NCBI GenBank assembly: GCA_038496675.1
Contig: CM076663.1
Coordinates: forward strand, 18,695,290-18,759,289
Length of the DNA stretch: 64,000 nt
Source of the DNA: Rachycentron canadum
Taxonomy: Eukaryota > Chordata > Actinopteri > Carangiformes > Rachycentridae
Reading direction: 5' to 3'
The translations under genes and the position numbers were made by a program. Shown one piece after another: positions 22,501-34,589 of this stretch. The notes under the pieces were generated by a model. The model was not told the DNA's origin and searched no databases. It saw only the letters and a list, made by a program, of their open reading frames with translations. Within the stretch, counting starts at the first letter, position 1; each line of letters begins with the position of its first letter.

Positions 22501-23242
22501 GTACAGTGTAGTCTGAGGCCACTAGCTTTGTTGTTTTAGTCAAGTTTTAATGACATACATATTTATTTTTCAGAACAAAATGGCCTCCACAGGCAGAAGT
22601 CAGTATTTAATGTGACCTTCCTCAGCACTAAGTACATCTTGAACTCTTTTGTGGAGACGGTCCTGAGGTTTTCTGAAGTCATCTTCTGGTATATTATACC
22701 AGGTTCCTTCAGCACTTCAGAGTTCTTCTTTAGATTGAGTCTGTTATTTCTTTCTCTGTCCAGGTGGTCCCACGCTGCCTCTATAATATTCATTTTATGT
22801 CTGTTTCTGTGATCTTTGTCATTTTGAATGATGTGATTGAAAGTTGGTCTTATACGTATTAGCAGCTTCCCCCAGAGTTAACCAGCACGTGTCTGTAATG
22901 TTCAAGCACGTCTTGATCAAACCTGGTGTAATGGACATTTTTAGGACAAATACATGTGTTAGCAATGACATTAATTATGGCTCCATTCATTTAGGTATAA
23001 GAGCCAGGTCCCTGCTGTTGTTCCAGTGTAAGGGGAGGTCACACTGAATACTTGATACTTTAGTCTATAGAAGCTGTTTTTTTCTGTTTTTATTTTCCCT
23101 GTTTTTTAATCCTGCTACACATTTCCAGTTTTTTTTTTTTTTGATTTTTTCAAATAAAGAGACTGCAAAAGAATCATATATGGTCATTATAGCATCGATA
23201 AAGCAACAAATCTAAAGGTGGACTAAGACTTTTGCACAGTAC
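22501..23242 (-). mobile_element. Tc1/mariner-type DNA transposon relic with both terminal inverted repeats
   Basis: The left end begins gtacagtgtagtctgaggcc and the right end, read on the minus strand, begins gtactgtgcaaaagtctta. They align with a small gap and continue with the shared 'TTTGTTG.TTTA' block, so both inverted repeats are present. The element is about 740 bp, shorter than an autonomous Tc1 element (about 1.2-1.6 kb), so it has lost internal sequence. A transposase C-terminus remains on the minus strand near the left end. Confidence 0.7.
22563..22793 (-). pseudogene. Tc1-like transposase C-terminal remnant
   Basis: The minus-strand frame starts MNIIEAAWDHLDRERNNR, which corresponds to the conserved Tc1 transposase region around the final catalytic acidic residue (the family has 'NPIE..W..L.R'). 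The remaining residues follow the expected C-terminal pattern with Leu/Val and Lys. The upstream two-thirds of the transposase, including the first two catalytic Asp residues, is not readable in one frame, so it is inactive. Confidence 0.7.
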
Positions 23243-24290
23243 TATATGCACGCATAGATCTTCACTGTAATAACTTAAAAGCAACGGGAACCAACATGAG
23301 GATTGGTATCCCCCTTCAGCCTTGTTGGTATCTGAGGAACAATTACAGATTAGATCTCAGAACCAGCGCTGGTCATTAAAGTGTCTGGTTAATTCAGAGC
23401 AGAATCAGTCGTAGAGATCTGACTGTGAAGCTGCTTCTCTACTGAAAGAACAAATGGAAGTGGAAGAAAAATCCGACTCTTATCTCCATGGGCTCAAGTT
23501 GTAGCCCACAGCTAACCAACACCATGGTAACATTACGCTCCCTGTTTACATCCCCCAAAGCCTCCAGATTATGAGAATTATACAGCATTATTATCCCCCA
23601 AGAAGAAGACAAAGTAGCATATTAGGATTTACAAAAAACATTAATATTAACATTGATATTTAACATTACACAATATCAATACAGCAATATTAATATTAAA
23701 TTAATATTTTTCATGTTGCACTGTTAATATTTTCTGACACAATTCACTCTCACAATGTTTCATTAACATCCCTTTTATATTAAGATCTTTGTCCCATGTT
23801 GAAAACCTATTGACAAATAGCAGTTGTTTCGGAGGGAGGGGGGCACGGTGTCAGACTCCTGCCATAAGAGCCAGAGCAGGAGCTTTCTGCAAAATATACA
23901 GGACATTATACTGATCAGTTTCAAAATATGCTCCATAGATACTTATTTTTTTTGCTCTTCTATTTATTTGCCATCAGTTTCAATTTATTTCAGAACACTG
24001 CGTAAATCAACTTCAACTCAAATTGCACTTAAGGGTGCAGACTGATTTGAAAAGCACCCAGCAACAATAATGCTTTTGTATGATAGATCAGTATTGACCT
24101 TGGAAACAGAGTTATCTCAACTCAAGGTCCACTTACTAGAGAAAAAAAAAGCATTTCTGAACAGCGACCAAGTCTCTTATCTCTGTTATTCACTCCATAC
24201 CACCACCTGTTATCACATGACTATAAGCCGCCTGGAGAATACGGCATTAAATCTACATCACTGCCACTATCCAAGTTTTTAAATGCACTA
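23243..24290. other. kcnk9 intron segment, no gene seen
   Basis: Holds a very AT-rich patch at 23630-23720 with repeated 'aatatta/taatatt' palindromic hexamers. No gene or element is identified. Confidence 0.5.
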
Positions 24291-24299
24291 AAACATGCA

Positions 24300-25170
24300 A
24301 AATCACCGATGGGTCCTCGAAGTTTGAGGCCTCTGCAGGAAGCCGTTGGATCACGGGCAGGTCAGCAGCAGCAGCCGAGCGTGTGCGCCGACTGCAGATG
24401 AGCCGATTGAATTCTTTGAGCAATGAGCAGCAATGTGCACATCATTTGCACGTACGCACAAAAGAGGAAGCTGCCTCTATCAACAACATGAGTAACCTTA
24501 TTAGGAACATCTAAAACACACAAATCTCCATTGCTCTCTCATGGAATACACATAAGATATTAATGTCCACGTGCTTCCTTGAAAGGAAGACAAGCCGTTT
24601 GGATCTGATGCAGATCTGTGACTGGTGACCGTAGCCCGTAGACTCTTGGACCGTAGCAGCAGATATGAGCGGTTCACAGACATCGCCTCTCGCTGCAGAA
24701 TTTATTCTAATCCAGTCAGGTTTGACTTGCATACGGCTCGATTTGGGGCAAAGTAAACATCATGTGCAAGAGGCAGAGAAACATGCTCGTGGCATCACAA
24801 AAAGTGTTAGTCAATTATAATTACCTCTCAGGACAGATTTACATTCCACCCAGCCATCTGTCTTCTTACCCCCCTTGCCCAAAATTAGCAAATTAATTGA
24901 TATTGATTCTTATTGCTTAAATTTGTTCTCGTGGAGTAATTAGGACATAATGAATTACAGTGGGAGCCACAGAGAAATGACAACTCTCATTTGATTCTTT
25001 GCTGCAACTGGACCGTGCAGACAGATCCCCTCCACAGACAACCGGTCGACATTATGTTTCACACTCAAAGACATTACCCAGCATCTAACAACTATTTCTG
25101 CTCTGGCCGAGTCATTTGAGGTTCCTGTGTGACTGTCGCTCTCAGCAGCCTCTCCCCCCTGCAATCAGAC
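24300..25170. promoter_or_regulatory. candidate conserved non-coding region in the kcnk9 intron
   Basis: An unusually complex, low-repeat stretch inside a repeat-rich intron. It contains several homeodomain-type cores (caaattaattga, gtaattagg, ataatgaatta, at 24880-24960) and CA/GCAG E-box-like words. Open frames here lack domains. The regulatory call is inference from texture only; no conservation data were available. Confidence 0.2.
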
Positions 25171-25179
25171 CAGAGTGTA

Positions 25180-26860
25180 TTAGGTATTGATTCAACAGCC
25201 GCCAAATGCCGAGTTGCCACACTTGTATGCGTTTCCTGTCAGATTAAGCACATCCTTTTTTTTTTTTTTAAGTTTAAAAACTGGGAAGATTGAGCCCCCA
25301 TCAGTGTCCCGGTGATGGTGGTTGATGGTGTTTCAATGTGAAAGGTCTGGGTCTGTAAGTGATAACACTAACACGGGAAGTAAAGAAAAAGCAATGACAT
25401 TGCACCCACAGCGACGTCATATGGGATTGAGCTCTTGTGCTTCAGCTTCAGCTCCAGCATTCATTAGTGTCCTCACATTTCCAAGGCAATAAATACAGGA
25501 TGATTAACAGGGATTTACGGGGACTCGGGGAGATGGCCTGCAGACCTACGGAGCGGATATTAACTTGTGAAAGTAATCATCTGTGACATTTTCATATCAA
25601 ATAATGTCCACTTGGCTATTGTCTGTCATCGATTGGTACAAGAAAGTAACAATAAGTAAATAAACACTTTCCAGCTTGTTTTTTTTTTTTTTTTCCTTTA
25701 GGAAAATACTCCACAAGTTCAGATGCATTTAATGAAAAATAATTTCTTTGTCCTAAGTAAGGAAAAGGAAACAAAGTTATAATGGATTATAACTTAAAAT
25801 ATGCCTTTTATTTTTCCGAGCCAGACTCTTATTTCTTTGATGTTGTTGATGGGATGGGTGGTTTTCTGCGGCAGCACTGCACTGTGTAATCTGTTTGTCC
25901 TCTTATAATGACTCTATTATCTCCTGTTGTCTTGGGAACAGACGTATTTGCTCTCAACAGCGGAGCCCTGCCACGCACAGGTGCTTTTGTGCTCATGTGT
26001 GCACAGGTGAACGTGCGTGTTTTGTGTGCAGCGCAGTGTGTAGTGCAGTGGAAAGAGAACCACCCTCTTCAAGTAATGATAAAAGTACAGGACAGGCCCG
26101 GTCACTCAAATGTTACATAATGAGGCGTATTTTGAAAATGTAAGGTTGTTGCCCATACAGCGGGGTAGAGGACGACGTGTGACATACAGCATGTACAATC
26201 TATAGTCTTCAAAAAGATGCTGCAGGCAAGATTTGTTAATAAAAACGCACCAGTCTTATCAGCCATGAGCACAAAGTGTGCCTGCAACCGAGCACTCAAT
26301 ATATTTCACTCATTGAGAAGCTGTAAATTTGTCCAAATGTAAATCTGATGCACAAAAGAAAGATTGTCTCCTAAACAGATTTTTCTGAGACACAAATCTC
26401 TATTGGTCTTATTTAGTGCATCTTAATATATTTAGTTTTGAGAAAGAATGTAACAATTGATTTCTTTCAGGAATAAAAGTGATAAAAAAAAAAAAAAATT
26501 GCAGCTAAAAATCATTTTCAGTACTTTGTGGCATTACTTCATAAGCCTGGCAATCAAAAGTGGAATTAAACTAAATCTTTCAGCCATCTGCTAAAAAAAT
26601 AAACATAAAAAATGTAATGAAATCTCTTAATGTGAGCCGAAAAGAGCAGCTTTTCAGGTTGGTGTTTTATGCAGCAGCTTCTTCCTCAGAACATTTCAAT
26701 TTGAGCACATTTTCTGTATCACTGCACATCTGTTGAGTCACTCCTCAAATGTTTGAACAAACCAGAGTGGGAAGTGTGATAACACGTCTACACAAAGGTC
26801 CCTCCTGAAAATAGCTTTAGTGTCATTTGGAGTAGGAAGAGGTAAAAGCCGTCCTGCTGG
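25180..26860. other. kcnk9 intron segment, no gene seen
   Basis: Contains T runs at 25255-25270 and 25680-25695 and an A run near 26486. Short overlapping frames at 25895-26143 lie on both strands and are not supported as coding. Confidence 0.5.
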
Positions 26861-26869
26861 AGTCCACAG

Positions 26870-27965
26870 CCGCGCTAGCAGCTCAGTGAGGCTGCAGGTA
26901 GGCACAGAGGTGTATTGGGCTGAATGTAAATGTCAGCGTGCCAAACATGCCGATGTGGCAGGTATAATATTCACCATCTTGGCATGTTAGCATGTCGACT
27001 GCTGACCAAATACAAAGTTCAGCTGAGGTTGATGAGAATAGTTTTGAAGGTATTTGGTCATAAAGTATGAGACAAGTTGAAACGTTGGCGCTGGATGAAA
27101 AGTTGAGGGGATACCAAAGTTGTTATAGTTAGTTAATTCATCCAGAACACGAAGTCTGTTACCAAACTCTATAACAATACAGAATCATCCTGGTTCTGTA
27201 AGTAGGCATTTGACCTATTACAGAAAATAAGCTAATAGTTAGCTAATAATAAGCAAAAAGTTTATGACAGATGATTTGTTGAAGCAAGAGATATAAAAGC
27301 TCAAAGAAATGGCTGGGATATTTACTGATGTCACAGAAAAAAACTCGAAAACCCTATAGACTTGGGAACAAGGGAGCCAGAGGTGCAAACGTGTTCACTT
27401 ATCTCCAAGTTTCAGGAATCAACCTCTTGGTGGCAATAACAGAAAAGTTATTGGCTGGAACCACAAATGTCTCTAAAAAACATTTTGTCCACATCAATCC
27501 AAAGGTTTGACCGGATTAGTCAAACCTTTACCTAAAATGTCAGGGAAGTCACCACACTGCAAAAACTCTAAACTCTAAAAACAAGAAAGAAAAGGAATAA
27601 CTACTACACGTAAAACTGCCAAATCTGCCAGCAGAGTCTTTGCAGCAGCTTTATAATTCTGGTGATTCTGGTTTCAACCGTTAAGGTACAGCCGAAAAAC
27701 TGCCTCTCTGCAACCATGATGAAGATGTTTCTAGTGGAGGATTTGGGCACCATGGATCGCTGTACTATGTAATTGTAATGCATCAGAGAATTATGTAGAC
27801 GTGTTACTAAAAGCCCAAGATGTCAACCTCAGGGCGGTGCCACGAGAAAAGCTCCAAGTCACCAAATTGAATCTGAATCTATCATCTGAGGACAATATAT
27901 CAAAGCAATCCATCAAATAGTGGTTGATATTTTCCGTCTGGAACAAAGTGATGATTGCTGAAAAC
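26870..27965 (+). repeat. teleost dispersed repeat family R, long copy
   Basis: Wording such as 'tacaaagttcagctgagg', 'gaaggtatttggtcataaa', 'ggcgctggatgaaaagtt', 'taccaaagttgttata', then later 'gtcaacctcagggcggtgcc' and 'caatccatcaaatagtggtt' is typical of an abundant, diverged teleost repeat in which these phrases recur in this order. The middle part is more diverged or interrupted. No protein is encoded. Partial relatives lie at 46850 and 49212. The assignment rests on pattern memory; I cannot give a family name. Confidence 0.5.
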
Positions 27966-27969
27966 CACA

Positions 27970-29100
27970 GAGCAGAATATTAGACAGATACTACATCAAG
28001 ATGTATATCACTACATCAAACTCACTGACACAAGAGAAACAGATAGATGTGATCCCTCGACAGATATGCAAATGTCTTTTCCGGCTATATCAGTTGAATA
28101 AATGTATCACACCCCCTGTGTCTCTCTCAGTTACATCCAAAAAGCCTCTAATAGTTTACATATTTATTATACCAAGGCAGCAGCTCTCATCATAAACTAC
28201 ATGACACAAACTTTCTTTGGCTTCAATCCACTTTACTATGACTTATTTTGAATGTCTGTGCACACCCACAATGTGAGCTCCATAGGCCCGTCTGAGTGAG
28301 TGTGACTCATTGTTGCTCAAACTCAGAATTTACACAGCTGGCAGCCTAAAGTCAATTATTATACCATTCTCTTATTATATTATAAATATTTAATTCTTCC
28401 TGCTCTGGAAGAAAGAGGAACATGTTACAGTCAAATGATGGCTCAATGAATTAACCAAGAGTACAAGTTCAGACACTGAGATCCAGCAGACTCTCCTCTG
28501 CTACCTAGTGACTCAACATTGATCCTTAAAGCAACTGAAATCTATAAAGTTTTTCTCTGTAGCTTTAAATATTAATGACTAAATGAGAGACAGTTGAAAT
28601 TTAGAGAAAACATCTGTGGGTATTATTTATAAAGAGAGTTTTACACAGTTTAACACATAAGCGAACGATGCCCCATGGATTTTGACTTGCTGAATCCTGA
28701 TTGGTGGATCGAAATACTGTGAAGGCAACACTGTATGAGCTTCAACAATGAGCTGAAAGATGCTAAAGCTCAGTACAGCCGAAGGACTCTACAACGCTGA
28801 TGACCTCCGTAGTTTTGTCACTACTATGGATCAATTTCCCATTACAAAATTGTTGTTATGAGAAAAAATTTTGATTAGCGCACCTTTAAAGTTCCTCTAC
28901 AGACATGTTTTAAATTGTGTAAAAATTCTTCTGCTATGATCATTTTGTTTATCATTTTCTAACATAAAAGTTGGGGGGGGGGGAGACTGGGGATCGAAGC
29001 AGATATACGTTTACTTCCTCATTGAGAAGTCTGGATCAGGCCCTGGATTATGCCCCGCCCACCACCACTGACTGTGCTAGGTTGTCATGTGAAAAAGGAA
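27970..29100. other. kcnk9 intron segment, no gene seen
   Basis: AT-rich unique-looking sequence ending in a poly-G run (28973-28983). Confidence 0.5.
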
Positions 29101-29109
29101 AGAGTATCA

Positions 29110-29535
29110 GGATGGTTAGCGGAGGGAATATCTGAGAGACTCAGCCACAAGTTTGAGCCACGTTTCTGAGGAGGGAGTTTGTTTTGCACCAAAATCAGCG
29201 ATTGCAAGACACACCAGAACAGCTAGCGTAGTTATTTGTAACTGTAAGAGTGTTAGTGTCTGTGCTAACACAAACTCTCGCTCTCCGTACTGATGGTTCG
29301 GTCACTGGTGGAAGAGCAGCGTGTATCCAGATGTTTAGCGTTACAGGAAACATCAGAGAAACTTAGCTACATGTTTGAGCCTCAGTCAGACACAATCAGA
29401 CTAGTAGATTGTAGCAGTTTGCACAGCTAGCATCTCTTATTTGTTTATGCTATTTGTTAGCTTGTAACTGGCAGTGACTGACACAGTGTTAATGGTTGTG
29501 TTAATGCAACTCTCTGCACTAAAGGTTTCAGGTTT
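29110..29535 (+). repeat. two diverged direct repeats of about 220 bp
   Basis: The block 'gttagcgg...ctgagagactcagccacaagtttgagcc' (29115-29159) recurs as 'tttagcgtt...cagagaaacttagctacatgtttgagcc' (about 29334-29381). Each is followed by similar text: 'cagctagc', 'ttatttgt', 'aactg', 'gtgttaatg/gtgttagtg', 'aactctc'. Copies of 'ccccgcccacca' flank the pair at about 29053 and 29541. This indicates an old tandem duplication inside a dispersed repeat. Confidence 0.45.
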
Positions 29536-29559
29536 CTATAGCCCCGCCCACCATTCCCA

Positions 29560-30140
29560 AATCCACAAGACTGGTTCCTTAAATTTATGACCTATGAATC
29601 TCTAACTGAATCTGTTTTTAGACTCTCAGTCACTGCAGTTCAAGGTGAAAATAGTCATGGTGCTGACTGATTATTTCACTCATCGTGTGTCTTGTATTAT
29701 ATAAAAGTATAATAAGGACGTGTTAACAACATTGAACACTTGATTTTCATTGGAGGGACCTTTAAGTTAGAATTTTCTGTCATTTTTATTCTTTATTAGA
29801 TAACAGCATGTTTCAATAAAACCCCTCTAAACAAAATTTGCTGTGTCATTTTTGTTGCAGTGAGAGTGTAATTTATTAATGTGGAAAGCAGCATAAAATA
29901 GTCACACTAAATTCATATTCAAATCATATCTACTTATCATTTCCTCCTCTAAACATCATTTGGTTGGTGAGTACAACAGACTAATGGACACCTCTGTTTG
30001 TGTTTCATTTATTTTTTACACACAGCTGGTTATATAAAACGTATCATCCATTATTCATGACACTACCAAGGTAGTCCCTCATTAGCACCCACACACAGAC
30101 TGGATAGTTACTCTGCAAGTGTCGAGCAGTTGCTTAAACC
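29560..30140. other. kcnk9 intron segment, no gene seen
   Basis: Ordinary AT-rich sequence; no feature supported. Confidence 0.5.
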
Positions 30141-30149
30141 AGCGCCTTT

Positions 30150-30440
30150 CCCTTGTTTGATCCACAGGTTAATCTGCCACGTATTACTTCAGGAGCCCCG
30201 TTGGCATTAATTGCTAGAGGCCATGGCATTTTAATGAAGGTCAAGAAGAGCAGGGAGCACATAGGTGAGAACACCTTGTTCAGCTCTCTGCCTGCGTCCT
30301 CGCCACGTCACCGACAAGAGCTTAATGTGTCTGAGAAGTGGGAGCACCATGGTTACATACTACGGGAGGGGAGGCTTTCACTATCAGTGCTTTTTTTGAA
30401 ACACGTCTCCCCACAATTCCACTTTGTTACGGCGCCATAA
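30150..30440 (+). promoter_or_regulatory. candidate conserved non-coding region in the kcnk9 intron
   Basis: A repeat-free stretch with homeodomain-type words (gcattaattgctag, ggcattttaatgaagg). A 95-codon plus-strand frame covers it but has no recognisable domain. An acceptor-like 'gatccacag' at its start has no paired donor that makes a convincing exon. Regulatory function is inference only. Confidence 0.2.
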
Positions 30441-31073
30441 TGATTATGGTCTTACAGCAGCTAGTCGTCTTAACTCTATTGTTAAGAGAAAAATGTCAAA
30501 CATGAAATTCTGTGTTGACAAAGAGGCAATTCCAGTGATATTAGAGATGTCTGCCTGCAGCTTAGAAAGATCACATTTACATTTTAAGTGTTTGGTCCAA
30601 TGCTGTTATTCTGAGGACTTAAAGTGAGTCCGGGATCGCACAGTAACATAATTACAGACAAAAAGCAGATTCACCTTAAGGTAATCATCCAACAGTCTTA
30701 TAAATGAACATTTGTTGTGGCCAGCTTACTTAACAGAAAAATGACTCACACTATAGCTTTTCCATTAATTTTGAGCAGAAAGTGCTGTCTTTAATGGCGT
30801 CAGTTTATTTGGAATAAGCAGAGGAAAAAGCAGGGAGCTTATATGAATTGCAACAAAGGCTGAGGACAGAAATGTGCCTCATCCAGTCGGCTATAGAAAG
30901 CCAAACTTTTGGAAAATCAGAAAAGGAAGACAATGGAGAAAAGGGGTTGTCTTCAATATAGCTTTGGTAAACACAACATCCACTCAAGTGTCATGAGGAA
31001 GATTTTTACAAATGACTATTGTCTACTAAGTCCAAGGAAAAACTTCAAGCCTCAAAAGTTTTTTAAAAGGTTT

Positions 31074-31091
31074 ATATATATATATATATAT
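31074..31091 (+). repeat. (TA)n
   Basis: A run of about nine TA units at the edge of the next dispersed repeat. Confidence 0.9.
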
Positions 31092-31094
31092 GAA

Positions 31095-31345
31095 ATTATG
31101 AAGGTTATTCATTGTAGCAGTTTCTGAACTGACACCAAGACAACAAAGTATTTGGAAAGGGTCAGGGAATGAGTGTTTGCATTCACAGTGAATTTGACCT
31201 TTGACCACCAAAATCTAATCAGTCCAGGTAAACGTTTGTGCCAATTTGAAGAAATTCCCTGGAGGTGTTACTGACATAGGGTTCACAAGAATGCGTCATA
31301 CAGACGGACAACCTGAAAACGTGATACTGGCTCTGGCCGTGGTCG
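31095..31345 (+). repeat. teleost dispersed repeat family P
   Basis: Text such as 'gaatttgacctttgaccacc', 'aaaatctaatcagtcc', 'gtttgtgccaatttgaagaa', 'attccctggaggtgttactg', 'cagacggacaacctgaaaac' and 'tggctctggccgtggtcgcc' is the recognisable end of a widely dispersed teleost repeat. No coding capacity. It is diverged, so old. Confidence 0.55.
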
Positions 31346-31349
31346 CCTG

Positions 31350-32340
31350 CTCACTATGTCAGTGTCAAATTTAAAACAGCATTAACAGCTCTGTGCCACT
31401 CGTAGGGGAAGTTAAGTGGCCAAGCAGACACGTATTTACACATCCACTTGAAACAAAACAATATTCATTTGTGGGCTTGTGGGTGGGCTTGAGGTGAGAT
31501 GGGTGCATGTAATGTTCAGGAGAAGTTAGTTATTGTGGTGCTGATTTGGCCAATGCAGTGACCAGGTCCAGCTGCAGCACTGATTGAATTAAAGTAGTTA
31601 AAGTAACAGAACGAAGTGGTTTCTAAGACCGGGAGCATCGTTGCCAAAAAAAGAAGACAATTGTCTTGATTTTGTCTGAGGGAGGGGGCACAGAGTTTGA
31701 AAACATTTGGCCGACACCAACTCCCGGGGGGAATTTGTGGCTCTTCAGCTGCTAAATGCTCCACTGTGCTCAACAGATAATTGCTAACTTTGTCTATTTG
31801 CCACTCGGTACTGTGAAGTAAGTGCACAGTGGATTTTCAGTGAAAACAGGGAACAGGACAGATGCAGCTAGTGAACAAAATAAACAAAACAATAAAAACT
31901 ATTCGGGGCCACAAGAAGAGTGATGTGAAAGAAAACACGCTGAGCTGAGAGGACCTGCAGAGCTGGGTGATAATTCTCTATGAAGAGCCACCTGTCACAT
32001 TACACATTAGCCAAGTTTCCATCCACTCCTGTTTGCAAATATCAGAACAGTTGGTGACACTGATTCTCCAGTCTGGAGCCATAAGTTACTGCATCAAAAG
32101 AAGCTGCGTTTAGGTGAAATGATTAAAGACGCAACACTCAAACCTCAAGTTAACTAAAACTATGTGCAAAAGAGAAGATCATGCTTTATTAGTCCCACAG
32201 TGGGCACATATGCAAACCTGATGGAAATATGTTTGAATCTGAGGAAGGTTACAGTCTCCTCATGGTTCCACTCTTTCAAGTGGAGCTTTACTGGACATTT
32301 AAGTCACATCCTTCACGTCCACCATGATTTATCCAACAGG
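31350..32340. other. kcnk9 intron segment, no gene seen
   Basis: No supported feature. A 103-codon minus-strand frame at 31516-31827 and a 101-codon plus-strand frame at 32164-32469 lack domains, and the latter runs through a G homopolymer. Confidence 0.5.
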
Positions 32341-32346
32341 TCCAAC

Positions 32347-32366
32347 GGGGGGGGGGGGGGGGGGGG
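32347..32366 (+). repeat. poly-G homopolymer
   Basis: Twenty consecutive G bases that directly precede the first copy of the 394-bp duplicated segment. Confidence 0.95.
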
Positions 32367-33142
32367 AGACGTCACTGACCACCTGCAGACAACAGCACTG
32401 GTATATATACTTCGAGCCGACCTCTCACCTCTCTCTCAGCTTAAGCAGCTCTCACCTACACTCCCCTGAATAGCTGCCTTTTAATACATGCCTTTTAACA
32501 GGTCTTGGGAAAACTTAAAAAATCTTTTATTAAGCACCTCGGACACAGAATAATCCTGAGACAAACCTAAAGTTGCTGTCATATTGTAGATGTGGCATTT
32601 TGCCTTTTAATCTGGTGGATTTGTGTAGCTGTGATATAGATTTCCTTTTAATTCTATAGAACTTCCTGGTAATATAAAGGGAAAAATAAAACATTTAATT
32701 GATTTTCGACTTATTTTTTATGGACAAACTGAATGTTTGCATGAGAAGNGGGGGGGGGGGAGACGTCACTGACCACCTGCAGACAACAGCACTGGTATAT
32801 ATACTTCGAGCCGACCTCTCACCTCTCTCTCAGCTTAAGCAGCTCTCACCTACACTCCCCTGAATAGCTGCCTTTTAATACATGCCTTTTAACAGGTCTT
32901 GGGAAAACTTAAAAAATCTTTTATTAAGCACCTCGGACACAGAATAATCCTGAGACAAACCTAAAGTTGCTGTCATATTGTAGATGTGGCATTTTGCCTT
33001 TTAATCTGGTGGATTTGTGTAGCTGTGATATAGATTTCCTTTTAATTCTATAGAACTTCCTGGTAATATAAAGGGAAAAATAAAACATTTAATTGATTTT
33101 CGACTTATTTTTTATGGACAAACTGAATGTTTGCATGAGAAG
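32367..33142 (+). repeat. 394-bp tandem duplication joined by N and poly-G (probable assembly artefact)
   Basis: The segment 32367-32748 (agacgtcactgaccacctgc to gtttgcatgagaag) is repeated at 32761-33142, apparently without a mismatch. The junction is a single N at 32749 followed by 11 G. The period is 394 bases. Perfect identity, a lone N and a homopolymer at the joint are what a mis-closed gap at a G run would produce. A very recent true duplication is the alternative. Confidence 0.9.
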
Positions 33143-33149
33143 ATATACA

Positions 33150-34420
33150 TGCAAATGCACTTGTAGCTGCTTTAGACACTGTTGACATGAAACTATTGAT
33201 TTGTGCAGCTGTGAGGTTTGGAGAACTTTGCTGTCATTAAAGAAACCAACACTGGCTGTTGGCTGCGTGTCTGACCTCTACCCTCTAACTTTCTACTAAT
33301 TCTGTCACGTTGCTTCCACTTTTTCCAGATATAGAAGATAGAAGAAAATAATTAACATCCCATCATCTCTATTTGATCCCACCTCGAGCTCAGTTTTGGA
33401 TTTTCTGGCCCCTGGAACCGATAAAGATGACAACGTGCGATACAAGCTTCAAAACACCTGACAAATTAGACTCTCTGCAGGTACACAAGTCATACAGCAG
33501 AAAAGACAGACTCCGTGATAATGACAGTATGCAATGAGGGGATTTAAAGAGATCACACTGTCTTACTCGACAAACTGCCGCCGTGCTCCAGCACATCAAA
33601 AGCTCACATTGATTGGATTCATATTTACACGTTTTCTACCAGGGAGCGAGGTTCTCAAGGTCAATGCAAAAACAGTGCTGGATTTCCATGCATCGGCAAT
33701 TAAGACTAAATAAACAAGAGTTGAGTCTGTACGTGGAGGGTCATTTTGTTTTTGTGTGCCAAGAGGAAAATGTGAGAGCAGCTGGATTAAAAGATGTGAG
33801 GGGACCTTTGCACACGTCACCTTGCAATAAGGGCAGTCCTGCCTGGAATTTGTAGTCCCCCCCGGTTGCCCTGTTTGCTCTGAAGAGCTCGATTTTTCTT
33901 GGGGAGACAGGGTAGATGGTGTAAAAAAAAGAAAAATAAGGGGAGTCTGAGCCAGAAGCTGTGCAGCTTGAACAGAGATGCTGGTAATCCCCAGTGTAGC
34001 CTGTGGAAGTTGGGTGCTGCAGCTCCGCAGAGAATTTGAGATTCCTTAAATCTTGGGGTAGAGCCAATGTATGCGAGGTATGAGATCCATCTCATGAGCA
34101 AGTCCTGTTATGTCTATCCTTACTGTGCCTCTCTCTGTCAATGACGCTCGCATCAGAGGCTAGAGATCCATTTATTCCATGAATGGCTCTACTCTTATTT
34201 CGTGAAACAGGCTCATTCGGAGGCGCTCCCTGATGAATCCGAGCAGCAGCGCAGGATTCAGCGGGAAGCGCAACAAACAACCCCCCTAAGGCGATAGAGA
34301 ACAGAAGCCAAACAGACACACGTCACCGAGATATGGGATACACAGAACGCACGAGGCAAGAGATGCCATCGCCAAGTATGGTAATGAGTAGAGAAGAAGA
34401 AGCTGGGATGGCAGAGTGAG
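33150..34420. other. kcnk9 intron segment, no gene seen
   Basis: Moderately complex sequence with several overlapping open frames of 70-108 codons on both strands (33596-34319). None shows a domain or paired splice signals. The overlap on both strands argues against coding. Confidence 0.4.
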
Positions 34421-34423
34421 AAT

Positions 34424-34425
<2 letters not shown>

Positions 34426-34480
<55 letters not shown>
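34426..34480 (+). repeat. (GT)n microsatellite
   Basis: An uninterrupted run of about 27 GT units, followed 83 bases later by a C homopolymer. Confidence 0.95.
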
Positions 34481-34481
<1 letters not shown>

Positions 34482-34563
34482 CAGACAGGCGTAACAAGCA
34501 AAAGTTAGACCTAACAAGCATCAGTGACAGTGACAGTGTCACATAACATAACAAAACTGATGA

Positions 34564-34582
34564 CCCCCCCCCCCCCCCCCCC
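34564..34582 (+). repeat. poly-C homopolymer
   Basis: Nineteen consecutive C bases. Confidence 0.95.
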
Positions 34583-34589
34583 AGTATGA

